Assembly (NCBI GenBank): GCA_041687435.1
Contig: JAWLBX010000014.1
Coordinates: 1-64,000 of the forward strand
Length of the DNA stretch: 64,000 nucleotides
From: JACKII01 sp041687435
Lineage (GTDB): Bacteria; Pseudomonadota; Alphaproteobacteria; Bin95
Reading direction: 5' to 3'
Within the stretch, counting starts at the first letter, position 1, and every line of letters starts with the position of its first letter. The notes under the pieces were generated by a model. It saw only the letters and a list, made by a program, of their open reading frames with translations, was not told where the DNA came from and did no database searches. The position numbers and the translations under genes are program-made. Below are positions 41,855-50,453 of this stretch, piece by piece.

Positions 41855-44250
41855 GACAGATAGGCCTCCGACAGAAGGTTCGACACCTCGCTCAGAGAGT
41901 CCACCAGATCCGTCAGGGCCTCAGTATCCACAGTCTCCGGCGTCTGCACCGCCAGTTCCGAATGGACTTTCAACAGTACCCGCGCCAGCGGCGACATGAG
42001 CCCGAACTCCTCCGCCCCCGGCAAGCGGGCGACATGGCCGCGAAGCTCCTCCAACTGGAACAGAATGGCGCGCGGGTTCATGGTATCGAACACCATCAGG
42101 TCCACCACCGAATCCCGCTGACAGCCCAGCGAGTAGCGGCGGTGGTAGGTCATGGTGCAGTCGCCCAGTTCCAGCGCGACCTCCAGCGCCCCTTCCGGCG
42201 CCGCCGGGTCCGCGAAATGGGCGAGCATCTCCGCAATCGCGGCGGTGCGCTCGATGGCACGGCCCACGGTCAGAAACTGCCAGTCGGTGAACCGGAACAT
42301 GTTTTCGTGCACCAGGCCGCTCAGCGCCGCGATCTTGTAGAGCAGCCGCGTCATGGCCCGCGCTGTGTCATCGCCCGGCGCCAGGTTCGGGGCCAGATCG
42401 GCGGCGGTATCGGCGATGTCGCGCAGCGCGGTCCAGCCATCGATGGAAAACCGGTCATGCACCCGGCTGGCGCTCCGCACCGCCGAGTTGAGCGTATGGA
42501 GCAGTTCGCCCGGCATTGGCTTCGCCGCGTCCAGCGGCATGGTCGTCAGGTAGCCGGCAATGCTGGAGTGCAGCGGCCCCTTTTGGTCCCCGGTTTCCGC
42601 CAGCCGCGTATGCTGGGCGCGCAGCACCCGCACCATGTTCTCTGCACGCTCCGCATAACGGCCGAGCCAATAGAGATTTTCGGCAGCCCGGCTTGGCAGC
42701 GTGCCGACGCGCGGGCGAGGATAGCGGCCGGTGACATGAGCCGCCATCGTATCCGCCGGCACCGCGCTGTCACTCACCACCCAGACATCCGCGACGGAGC
42801 CGCCGCGCTTCATCGAGGTGGCAGCCACGTCCTCGGCCCGGCCGATGCGGGCATAGCCGCCCGGCATCATCTGCCACCCCTCTGCCGTGCGGCAAAGATA
42901 GAGGCGCAGGCTCATTGGCCGTGGTGCCAGCTTTCCATCGATCCAGGCAGGCGAGGTCGAGAGGCGGGCGATCTCCTGGCCGACCAGTGCGGCGCCGTCG
43001 GCTTCGAGCCGGGCCGGCAGGGTGTCGGCAATATGGGCACCGAAGGCGATATCGTCCTCCGGGTCGAACGGCAGGCGGGAGGACAGCGCCGGGCTGAACA
43101 GCATGCGTTGCGCATTCGCCTGCACGTGCGCCCTTGACGCGCTATCGCCGCACCACCAGGTGGCGACGTTGGGCAGTTTCAGTGGTTCGTCGAACCAGAC
43201 TTGGCAAATGCGCGGCAGGAAAGCCATCAGCGCCCGCGCTTCGACCACGCCGCTGCCCAGATTGTTGGCCAAATGCAGCTTGCCATCGCGCAGGGCGCCC
43301 AGCAGGCCCGGCGTGCCCAGCATCGAGGAGCTATCCAGGTCCAGCGGGTCGGCCAGCGTGTCCGCCAGGCGCCGCCAAATGGCGCTGATTGGCGTCAAGC
43401 CGGCGACAGTGCGGACCATGGCCGTGCCGTTCTCGACCGTCAGATCCTCGCCTTCCAGCAGCATGAAGCCCAGATAACGCGCGATATAGGCGTGCTCCAG
43501 ATAGTCCTGGTTCAGCTTGCGCGAAGTGAGAATGCCGATGCGGCCGTCGGGCACGGTGTTGTAGGCCTGCAACGCCTCCCGGAAGGCGCGGAAAAAGCCA
43601 GCCAGCCGATGCACATTCGCCTTGGCAAACAGTTCCGGAAACACGCGCGATGTTGCCAGCCGGTTTTCCAGCGCGATGCCGGCGCCGGCGGGTGCCTGCG
43701 CCCGGTCGCTCAACACCCACCATTCACCGTTGGGGGCCCGGCCGACCTCGAACGCGATGAAATGCAGGTGATGGCCGGATACCGGCTGAATCCCCACCAT
43801 TGGCCGCAGCCAGCGCGGATTGGCGGCGATCAGGCTGGCAGGCACCAGGCCCTCCCGCACCAGCCGGTGCTCGCCATAGAGGTCGGCGACCACCGCTTCC
43901 AGCAACTCCGCGCGCTGAATCAACCCGTCGGAGAGCCGCTGCCATTCATCCTCGTGGATGATGACCGGCACATGGCTGAGCGGCCAGGCGCGATCCGACG
44001 GCGCATCGCCGGAGTTCTGGCGGAAAAACACGCCCGCGTCGCGCAGGTACTGATCGCCGCGCTCGAAGCGGGCCGCCAGGTTTTCGGCATCCAACCCCGA
44101 GAGGTGGTCGAGAAAGGCACGCCAGACCGGCCGCACATTGCCGCTTGCGTCCAACAGTTCGTCCGCCGCACCGGCGGGCGGGCAGTATTGCTTGAGCACG
44201 GCCAGGCTCGGGTCAGCGACCGTCTTTTTGGCCTGAGGCACTGGTTTCAA
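41851..44250 (-). CDS. Fusion of circularly permuted ATP-grasp and alpha-E domains
   Basis: 799 residues. Residues about 1-480 match the circularly permuted ATP-grasp (DUF404/407) encoded separately at 47971, and about 505-799 match the alpha-E helical domain at 49445 (LPSRAAENLYWLGRYAERAE). Important ATP-grasp positions differ from the separate copy: LEDNARTPSG is replaced by LSDRAQAPAG, and the glycine-rich TKPVGGSGGYG is not found. The ATP-grasp half may therefore be inactive or use another chemistry. It is coupled by 4-base overlaps to the large gene before it and the transglutaminase after it, so the three products are probably made in fixed proportion. Confidence 0.87.
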   Translation of the reverse strand: MKPVPQAKKTVADPSLAVLKQYCPPAGAADELLDASGNVRPVWRAFLDHLSGLDAENLAARFERGDQYLRDAGVFFRQNSGDAPSDRAWPLSHVPVIIHEDEWQRLSDGLIQRAELLEAVVADLYGEHRLVREGLVPASLIAANPRWLRPMVGIQPVSGHHLHFIAFEVGRAPNGEWWVLSDRAQAPAGAGIALENRLATSRVFPELFAKANVHRLAGFFRAFREALQAYNTVPDGRIGILTSRKLNQDYLEHAYIARYLGFMLLEGEDLTVENGTAMVRTVAGLTPISAIWRRLADTLADPLDLDSSSMLGTPGLLGALRDGKLHLANNLGSGVVEARALMAFLPRICQVWFDEPLKLPNVATWWCGDSASRAHVQANAQRMLFSPALSSRLPFDPEDDIAFGAHIADTLPARLEADGAALVGQEIARLSTSPAWIDGKLAPRPMSLRLYLCRTAEGWQMMPGGYARIGRAEDVAATSMKRGGSVADVWVVSDSAVPADTMAAHVTGRYPRPRVGTLPSRAAENLYWLGRYAERAENMVRVLRAQHTRLAETGDQKGPLHSSIAGYLTTMPLDAAKPMPGELLHTLNSAVRSASRVHDRFSIDGWTALRDIADTAADLAPNLAPGDDTARAMTRLLYKIAALSGLVHENMFRFTDWQFLTVGRAIERTAAIAEMLAHFADPAAPEGALEVALELGDCTMTYHRRYSLGCQRDSVVDLMVFDTMNPRAILFQLEELRGHVARLPGAEEFGLMSPLARVLLKVHSELAVQTPETVDTEALTDLVDSLSEVSNLLSEAYLS

Positions 44251-47200
44251 TGCTCCGGCGGCCGGCGAAGATCAAGGGTCATGGGGAACTCGGGATGCGG
44301 ACGCTCGGGCACCAGCGCATAGCTGCCGGGGGTATGGCCGAAAGGCTGGAACCGGGCCAGGCGCCGGGCCTCCGCTTCATTATTGTTCACAGGGAACGTA
44401 TCATAAGCACGGCCGCCCGGGTGCGCGACATGATAGATACAGCCACCCACGGCCCGGCCGCTCCAAAGATCGAAGATATCGAACACCAGCGGCGCGTTGA
44501 CGGGCAGGACCGGATGCAGCGCCATGGCCGGCTGCCAGGCCTTGTACCGGACGCCAGCCACCGCCCTGCCGTTCGTGCCTGTGGGCCGCAGCGGCACGGG
44601 TCGGCGGTTACAGGCCACGGCATAGCGTTCCGGATCGGCGCCCGACAGCGTCACCTGCACCCGCTCGGTCGAGCTGTCGGTGTAGCGCACTGTGCCACCG
44701 ATCGCCCCGACCTCGCCCAGCACGTTCCAAGGCTCCAGCGCCTGGCGGATTTCCAGGTGCACGCCTTCGGCCTCTACCTCGCCAAAGAAGGGGAAGCGGA
44801 ATTCCGCCTGGGCTTCGAACCATTCGGTGCGCAAGGGGAAGCCGTGGTCGGCCAGGTCGCGCAGCACCTCCTGAAAGTCCTCCCACACATAGTGCCGCAA
44901 CATGAACCGGTCCTGCAGGCTGGTGCCCCAGCGCACGAGCCGCCCCTTGACCGGCGCCCGCCACAACCGCGCGATGATCGCGCGCACCAGCAATTGCTGG
45001 GCCAGGCTCATGCGCGCGTTTGGCGGCATCTCGAAACCGCGGAATTCGATCAGGCCGAGCCGCCCGGTCGGCCCGTCCGGCGAATACAGCTTGTCGATGC
45101 AGATTTCGGAGCGATGCGTGTTGCCGGTCACGTCCACCATGATGTTGCGCAGCAGCCGGTCCAGCAGCCAGGGCGGCGGCGCGGTGCCTTCGCCCGGGTC
45201 CGGGATCTGCGCCATCGCCGTTTCCAGTTCATAGAGGCTGTCGTGCCGGGCTTCGTCGATGCGCGGCGCCTGGCTGGTCGGCCCGATGAACAGGCCGCTG
45301 AACAGATAGGACAGGCTCGGGTGGCGCTGCCAGTAAAGGATCAGGCTGCGCAGCAGGTCCGGCCGGCGCAGGAACGGGCTGTCCAGCGTTGTCGCACCCC
45401 CGACGACGACGTGGTTGCCGCCGCCGGTGCCGGTGTGCCGGCCGTCGATCATGAACTTGTCGGCACCGAGCCGCGTCTGCCGCGCCTCCTCATAGATCAC
45501 TTCGGTGGTGGCGACGCACTCGTCCCAATTGCCGGCCGGGTGAATGTTCACTTCCAGCACGCCCGGGTCGGGCGCGACGCGCACCACGTTCAGCCGCGGG
45601 TCGTGCGGCGGCGCGTAACCCTCAATATGCACCGGCAGCTTCAGCGCGGTTGCTGCTGCCTCCGCCGCGGCCAGCAATTCCAGATAGTCGTCCAGCCGTT
45701 CCACCGGCGGCATGAACACGCAGAGCTTGCCGTCCCGCGGCTCCACCGTCATGGCCGTGCGCACCGCGCCGCTGATTTCGGCCGCCGCCGTCTGTTCGGT
45801 CTGGGTGCCGCGCGCGTCATCCGCCGTGAAGCTGGCCCGCGGTTGCGGCCGCCCGCTGGATGTGGAAACAGTGACGTTCGGCACCCGGTGTTCCGGCAGC
45901 GGCGGCCGTTCCACCGTCGGGTCTGCCGGCAGCACATGCGGATAGCTGGCTGGCGGAATATGCGGCAGCGAACTCAAGGGCAGGCGGTAGCCGGCAGGGC
46001 TGTCGCCCGGCACCAGCAGCAGATGCGTGCGCCGCAGTTGCCAGCGCTCGGAAAGCCAGCGCCGGCTGCCGCCGCGGGCCTGCCAGCGCTGGACCGGCAG
46101 CACATAGCCGGTGGGCTTGTTGAGGCCGCGGGCGAACACCCGCGCCATGCGGCTGCGTTCTTCCGCATCCTCCAGCCTCGAATCCTCAGGTGTGACGTTG
46201 GCCGGCAGATTCGCCTCGCGCAGCAGCCATTGCGCCGGGTCCTCATAGGCCGGCACAATGTTCTCCGCCGTAACCGCCAACGCCTCGGCAATGCCGGTGA
46301 GCAGGCGGGCTGCATCGTCGGATGTGACCGGGTATTCCTTGGTTTCCTCCGCGATCAGTTCCGGATTTGCCCAGACCGGCTGGCCATCCTTCCGCCAATA
46401 CAGCGAGAAGGTCCAGCGCGGCAGGGTTTCGCCAGGATACCACTTGCCCTGGCCGTAATGCAGGAAGCCGCCCGGCGCGAACCGGTCGCGCAGGCGGCGA
46501 ACCAGCCGGTCCGCCAGGCTGCGCTTGGTTGGGCCGATCGCATCGGCGTTCCACTCCCCCGCCTCGAAATCGTCAATGGATACGAACGTCGGCTCGCCGC
46601 CCATGGTCAGCCGCACGTCGCCCTCGCTCAGGGCGGCGTCCACCTTCTGGCCGAGAGCATTCAGCGCCGTCCAGCTTTCATCGGAGAACGGTTTGCTGAT
46701 ACGCGGATGTTCGGCCACACGGTCGACCCGCATTTCGAACGCGAACTCGACCTTGGCCTCGCTCGCCACGCCTTGGATCGGCGCGGCGTTGGCGTAGTGC
46801 GGCGTCGCCGCCAGCGGGATGTGGCTTTCGCCCGTCAGCAGACCGGAGGTCGGATCGAGCCCGATCCAGCCGGCGCCCGGCAAAAACACCTCCGCCCAGG
46901 CATGCAGGTCGGTAAAATCGACCTCCGTCCCAGACGGCCCGTCCAGGGCCTTCAAATCCGGTTTCAACTGGATCAGATAGCCGGACACGAACCGGGCCGC
47001 GAACCCCAGATGGCGGAACGCCTGCACCAGCAGCCAGGTCGAATCCCGGCAGGAGCCTTTGCCGGTGATAAACGTCGCCTCCGGCGTCTGGACGCCGGGC
47101 TCCATGCGGATCACATACTCGACGGAATGGGCGACGCGGCGGTTAACATCGATGATGAAGTCGATGGTGCGCTGCGGTGTCCGCGGAATTGCGTCCAGGA

Positions 47201-47588
47201 ACCCCAGCAAATGGGGCCCCGCCGGCTCCGGCCGGCGGTAGATCGACAGGTCGTCGAGCAGCGCCTCCGGGTACGCGAACGGCCATTCCTCGGCAAAGTC
47301 TTCGATAAAGAAATCGAACGGGTTGTAGACGGTCATGTCCGCGACCAGATCGACCTCGATCTTGAACTCCCGCACCGGCTCCTGGAACACATAGCGTGTC
47401 AGCCAATTGCCGTAGGGGTCCTGCTGGTGATTGACAAAATGGCCGCCCGGCTCGACCTTCTGCGAATAGGAAATTACCCGCGTGCGCGAATGCGGCGCGG
47501 GCCTGAGCCGCACCACCTGCGGCCCCAGCGTCACGGGCCGGTCATAGCGGTAATGCGTCAGATGATAGATGCTGGCTTTGATCGACAC
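44247..47588 (-). CDS. Large transglutaminase plus DUF2126 amidoligase-like protein
   Basis: 1113 residues from a GTG, which gives the family's usual start (IKASIYHLTHYRYDRPV); an ATG at 47627 is the alternative. The transglutaminase core at about 150-260 has GKGSCRDSTWLLVQ (Cys), DLHAWAEVFLPGAGW (His) and GLDPTSG (Asp). The remaining 800 residues are DUF2126, beginning near LTMGGEPTFVSIDDFE and including MIDGRHTGTGGGNHVVVGG. By recollection this region is grouped with glutamate-cysteine-ligase-like amide-forming enzymes, so the protein may both make and cut amide bonds. It is the first gene of the minus-strand operon and divergent from the second alpha-E/ATP-grasp pair. Confidence 0.88.
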   Translation of the reverse strand: MSIKASIYHLTHYRYDRPVTLGPQVVRLRPAPHSRTRVISYSQKVEPGGHFVNHQQDPYGNWLTRYVFQEPVREFKIEVDLVADMTVYNPFDFFIEDFAEEWPFAYPEALLDDLSIYRRPEPAGPHLLGFLDAIPRTPQRTIDFIIDVNRRVAHSVEYVIRMEPGVQTPEATFITGKGSCRDSTWLLVQAFRHLGFAARFVSGYLIQLKPDLKALDGPSGTEVDFTDLHAWAEVFLPGAGWIGLDPTSGLLTGESHIPLAATPHYANAAPIQGVASEAKVEFAFEMRVDRVAEHPRISKPFSDESWTALNALGQKVDAALSEGDVRLTMGGEPTFVSIDDFEAGEWNADAIGPTKRSLADRLVRRLRDRFAPGGFLHYGQGKWYPGETLPRWTFSLYWRKDGQPVWANPELIAEETKEYPVTSDDAARLLTGIAEALAVTAENIVPAYEDPAQWLLREANLPANVTPEDSRLEDAEERSRMARVFARGLNKPTGYVLPVQRWQARGGSRRWLSERWQLRRTHLLLVPGDSPAGYRLPLSSLPHIPPASYPHVLPADPTVERPPLPEHRVPNVTVSTSSGRPQPRASFTADDARGTQTEQTAAAEISGAVRTAMTVEPRDGKLCVFMPPVERLDDYLELLAAAEAAATALKLPVHIEGYAPPHDPRLNVVRVAPDPGVLEVNIHPAGNWDECVATTEVIYEEARQTRLGADKFMIDGRHTGTGGGNHVVVGGATTLDSPFLRRPDLLRSLILYWQRHPSLSYLFSGLFIGPTSQAPRIDEARHDSLYELETAMAQIPDPGEGTAPPPWLLDRLLRNIMVDVTGNTHRSEICIDKLYSPDGPTGRLGLIEFRGFEMPPNARMSLAQQLLVRAIIARLWRAPVKGRLVRWGTSLQDRFMLRHYVWEDFQEVLRDLADHGFPLRTEWFEAQAEFRFPFFGEVEAEGVHLEIRQALEPWNVLGEVGAIGGTVRYTDSSTERVQVTLSGADPERYAVACNRRPVPLRPTGTNGRAVAGVRYKAWQPAMALHPVLPVNAPLVFDIFDLWSGRAVGGCIYHVAHPGGRAYDTFPVNNNEAEARRLARFQPFGHTPGSYALVPERPHPEFPMTLDLRRPPEH

Positions 47589-47970
47589 TGGGTCCGTCCA
47601 TCCGGCTAGATGACTGCTCGCGGGCAAATCCCGCCTCTCGGCAAGCTAGTCGCAATCGTGCCGCAGGTCGAGCGGTCGAAAGGTCGAAAGGTCGAAAGGC
47701 GCCGCTGATCGGGCCGCTGACAGCCAATCTCATGAAGAATACAAGCCTGATTGCTATTTCAGTCGGATGCATACGCAAGCAAAATTACGAATTCGCCTAA
47801 ATATTGGGCATTTTCCTGACCGGAATGCTCAGAATAAGGAGACGATGCGGCTCGCGATTTCCGGTATTTTGCATTAACACCGGTTGGACTCCCTTGAGGG
47901 TCTGGAACTTAGCAGCGTGACCGCTTAATCTTTCCCAGCATCCGCCCTGATACGGAAGCCCGAGGATCCC
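47589..47970. other. Divergent control region of the two alpha-E/ATP-grasp arms
   Basis: About 380 bases without a gene, between the two divergent arms. Nearer the minus-strand gene lies a tandem array of 8-base units (47666-47697), listed separately. The part at about 47740-47880 is A+T-richer and probably contains the promoters. No hexamer pair is convincing. Confidence 0.5.
47666..47697 (+). repeat. Tandem 8-base repeat, four units
   Basis: Three exact GGTCGAAA units at 47674-47697 are preceded by one variant GGTCGAGC at 47666-47673. They lie about 80 bases upstream of the DUF2126 gene. They could be binding sites of one regulator arrayed in phase, or a slipped-strand microsatellite. Confidence 0.85.
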
Positions 47971-49452
47971 TTGCTCCATACTGGCACATCTCAGTCCGAT
48001 CCCCATCGCGCACAGACCGCCTCCGGTCTGATGAGCACCTACGATCCGCATGACTTCTTCTGCGAGCTGGCCTCGCAGCGGGCAGGCAATCCGGAGGTCA
48101 CGCGGATCTGGCAACGCCTGGACGGCATGGACACGGCCAGCCTGCGGCGGCGGTCGCGGCTGGCCGACCGGGATCTGTTCAATCTCGGCATCACCTTCAC
48201 GGTCTATTCGGACCGCGATGCCATCGACCGGGTTCTGCCGTTCGACGTGATCCCGCGAATCCTCACCGTGCGGGACTGGGACCAGATCCGCCGCGGCGTC
48301 GAACAGCGCGTGACGGCGATCAACCTGTTCCTGCGCGACATCTACAATGCCGGCCACATCTTCCGCGATGGCGTCGTGCCGGTGGAGTTGGTCAAAGGCA
48401 ACCCGCAATACCGGCCCGAGATGGAAGGCTTCGTGCCACCCCAAGGGGTCTATGCCCATATCGCCGGCATCGACATCGTCCGCAATGATGCCGGCGACTT
48501 CATGGTTCTGGAGGACAATGCCCGCACGCCTTCCGGCGTCTCCTACGTCATCGAAAACCGGCATCTGATGATGCGCGCTTTCCCCGACCTGGCCGAAGGC
48601 ATCAACATTGCCGACGTGGACGACTACGGCCGGCAACTGGCCAAGGCGCTGCAGGCGGTCGCACCGGCGAAGATCGCGCAACCGAACACGGTGGTGCTGA
48701 CACCGGGCGCCTATAACTCGGCCTATTTCGAGCATATCTTCCTGGCGCGCGAGATGGGGGTGCCTTTGGTCGAAGGCCGCGACCTGGTGGTGGAAAATGA
48801 CCGCGTGTTCATGCGCACCACCGCCGGCATCAAGCCGGTGCATGTGATCTACCGGCGGATCGACGACGATTTCCTCGACCCAAAAGCCTTCCGCAAGGAC
48901 AGTATGCTGGGCGTGGCCAGTCTGTTTGCGGCCTACCGCAAAGGCAACGTCACCCTCGCCAACGCGGTTGGCACCGGTGCGGCGGACGACAAGGCGATCT
49001 ATGCCTACATGCCCCGGCTGATCCGCTACTACCTGCAACAGGACCCGATCCTGAGCAATGTCGAAACCCATATCTGCCGCGAGAAAGAAGGCCTTTCCTA
49101 CACCCTCGACAATCTCGACAAGCTGGTGACCAAGCCGGTCGGCGGCTCCGGCGGCTATGGCGTTGTCGTCGGCCCGCATGCCAGCAAGAAGGCGCTGCGT
49201 GAATTGCGCCGGCAGGTGGAGGCCGATCCCCGCAATTTCATCAGCCAGCCGATGATCAAACTCTCGGTCGCGCCGACGCTCACCCGCCAGGGTGTCGAGC
49301 CGCGCCATGTCGATCTGCGGCCGTTCGCGGTCACCGGCGACAGCACCTGGGTACTGCCCGGCGGGCTGACCCGTGTCGCGCTGAAGCGCGGCTCGCTGGT
49401 GGTCAATTCCTCCCAAGGCGGCGGCTCGAAGGATACCTGGGTCCTTGCCTAA
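47971..49452 (+). CDS. Circularly permuted type 2 ATP-grasp protein
   Basis: 493 residues from a TTG with GAGG 6 bases upstream; an ATG 20 codons later is an alternative. It has the full set of ATP-grasp-like motifs: MVLEDNARTPSGVSYVIENR (about 185), the segment KAIYAYMPRLIRYYLQ, and the glycine-rich TKPVGGSGGYGVVVG (about 395). The C-terminal part has HVDLRPFAVTGD with nearby LPGGLTRVAL. Such enzymes form an acyl-phosphate and then an amide, so this copy is the likely active ligase of the system. It overlaps the following alpha-E gene by 8 bases. Confidence 0.9.
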   Translation: MLHTGTSQSDPHRAQTASGLMSTYDPHDFFCELASQRAGNPEVTRIWQRLDGMDTASLRRRSRLADRDLFNLGITFTVYSDRDAIDRVLPFDVIPRILTVRDWDQIRRGVEQRVTAINLFLRDIYNAGHIFRDGVVPVELVKGNPQYRPEMEGFVPPQGVYAHIAGIDIVRNDAGDFMVLEDNARTPSGVSYVIENRHLMMRAFPDLAEGINIADVDDYGRQLAKALQAVAPAKIAQPNTVVLTPGAYNSAYFEHIFLAREMGVPLVEGRDLVVENDRVFMRTTAGIKPVHVIYRRIDDDFLDPKAFRKDSMLGVASLFAAYRKGNVTLANAVGTGAADDKAIYAYMPRLIRYYLQQDPILSNVETHICREKEGLSYTLDNLDKLVTKPVGGSGGYGVVVGPHASKKALRELRRQVEADPRNFISQPMIKLSVAPTLTRQGVEPRHVDLRPFAVTGDSTWVLPGGLTRVALKRGSLVVNSSQGGGSKDTWVLA

Positions 49453-50407
49453 TTTGCTCTCCCGCTTCGCGTCCGACGTGTTCTGGCTGGCCCGCTATAT
49501 GGAGCGGGCGGAGGCGCTGGCACGGCTGATCGACATCACCAAAACCTATGCCGGCACCGAAACATCCGGGGAGAAGTGGGAGCGCATCCTGCGCATCTGC
49601 GGCGACCTGGAACAGTACCGTGAAAGTCATAGCGATGCCGACGCAACCTCGATTCTGGCCTTCTACCTGCTGGACGACAAGAACCCGACCTCGGTCGCCT
49701 ATTCCGTGCGCATGGCGCGGGAAAATGCGCGCGGCGCCCGGCATCTCATCAGCACGGAATTGTGGACGCATCTCAACATGCTCCACAACCGCTATGCCAA
49801 GCTGACCGGCCGCGATATCCGCCTCTCCAACGTTTCGGAAATCTGCCAGGAAATCAAAACCGCCTGCCAGACGAGCGAGGGTATCGTCGAAAGCACCCTG
49901 ACCCGCGGTGAGCCCTGGCTGTTCTACAATCTCGGCAAACAGATTGAGCGCGCCGATCAAACCAGCCGCGTTCTCGACATCGGCTATCTGAGCCTGGCGT
50001 CTGACGATGACGATCACGCCCTGCTATCGGTGCAGTGGAACGCGCTGATCCGGTCGCTTGCTGGTTACCATCTCTATCGCAGCAAATACCCGGCGGGAGA
50101 CTATGCCCGCGACGTCACCAGCTTCATGCTGTTCGAGCCGGAATTCTCCCGGTCGGTGGCCTGCTGCGCCGATTCCATTGCAACCACGCTGAAACGGCTG
50201 AAACAGCGCCTGCCGGAAATCCCGACCGGCCGGATCGACGACGCCCAGGCGGCATTGGCGGACATGATGGAGGCCGGACCGGAACAGCCAATCACGGCCG
50301 CGCACCTGCACCGGTTCCTGGACCAGCTTCAGCTTGCCATCGGCGCATTGTCAGAGGCGGTAGCAATCACCTATTTCCCGCCCGAAACGGCTGAAAACCA
50401 GCCCTAG
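49445..50407 (+). CDS. Alpha-E domain protein
   Basis: 320 residues, entirely helical by pattern, with the alpha-E hallmark near the start (LSRFASDVFWLARYMERAEA) and glutamate-rich helix ends (QIERADQTSRVLD). It begins with TTG inside the end of the ATP-grasp gene, so the two are coupled. No enzyme motif is known for this domain. It is thought to partner the ATP-grasp ligase, perhaps binding the peptide or carrying the product. This pair mirrors the fused version at 41851, so the window holds both split and fused forms. Confidence 0.9.
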   Translation: MPNLLSRFASDVFWLARYMERAEALARLIDITKTYAGTETSGEKWERILRICGDLEQYRESHSDADATSILAFYLLDDKNPTSVAYSVRMARENARGARHLISTELWTHLNMLHNRYAKLTGRDIRLSNVSEICQEIKTACQTSEGIVESTLTRGEPWLFYNLGKQIERADQTSRVLDIGYLSLASDDDDHALLSVQWNALIRSLAGYHLYRSKYPAGDYARDVTSFMLFEPEFSRSVACCADSIATTLKRLKQRLPEIPTGRIDDAQAALADMMEAGPEQPITAAHLHRFLDQLQLAIGALSEAVAITYFPPETAENQP

Positions 50408-50453
50408 CCTAGTCTGGCCATGTCGGCCCATAAAGCCGCCCTTCCCCACTGCC

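Noticed and set aside
44250..47609. 1119-codon plus-strand ORF opposite the DUF2126 gene
   Set aside because: The minus strand encodes clear transglutaminase and DUF2126 motifs; the plus-strand product is low-complexity, Arg/His/Gln-rich and unrecognisable.
47666..47697. CRISPR array
   Set aside because: The units are 8 bases, directly adjacent and without spacers; no cas genes are present in the window.
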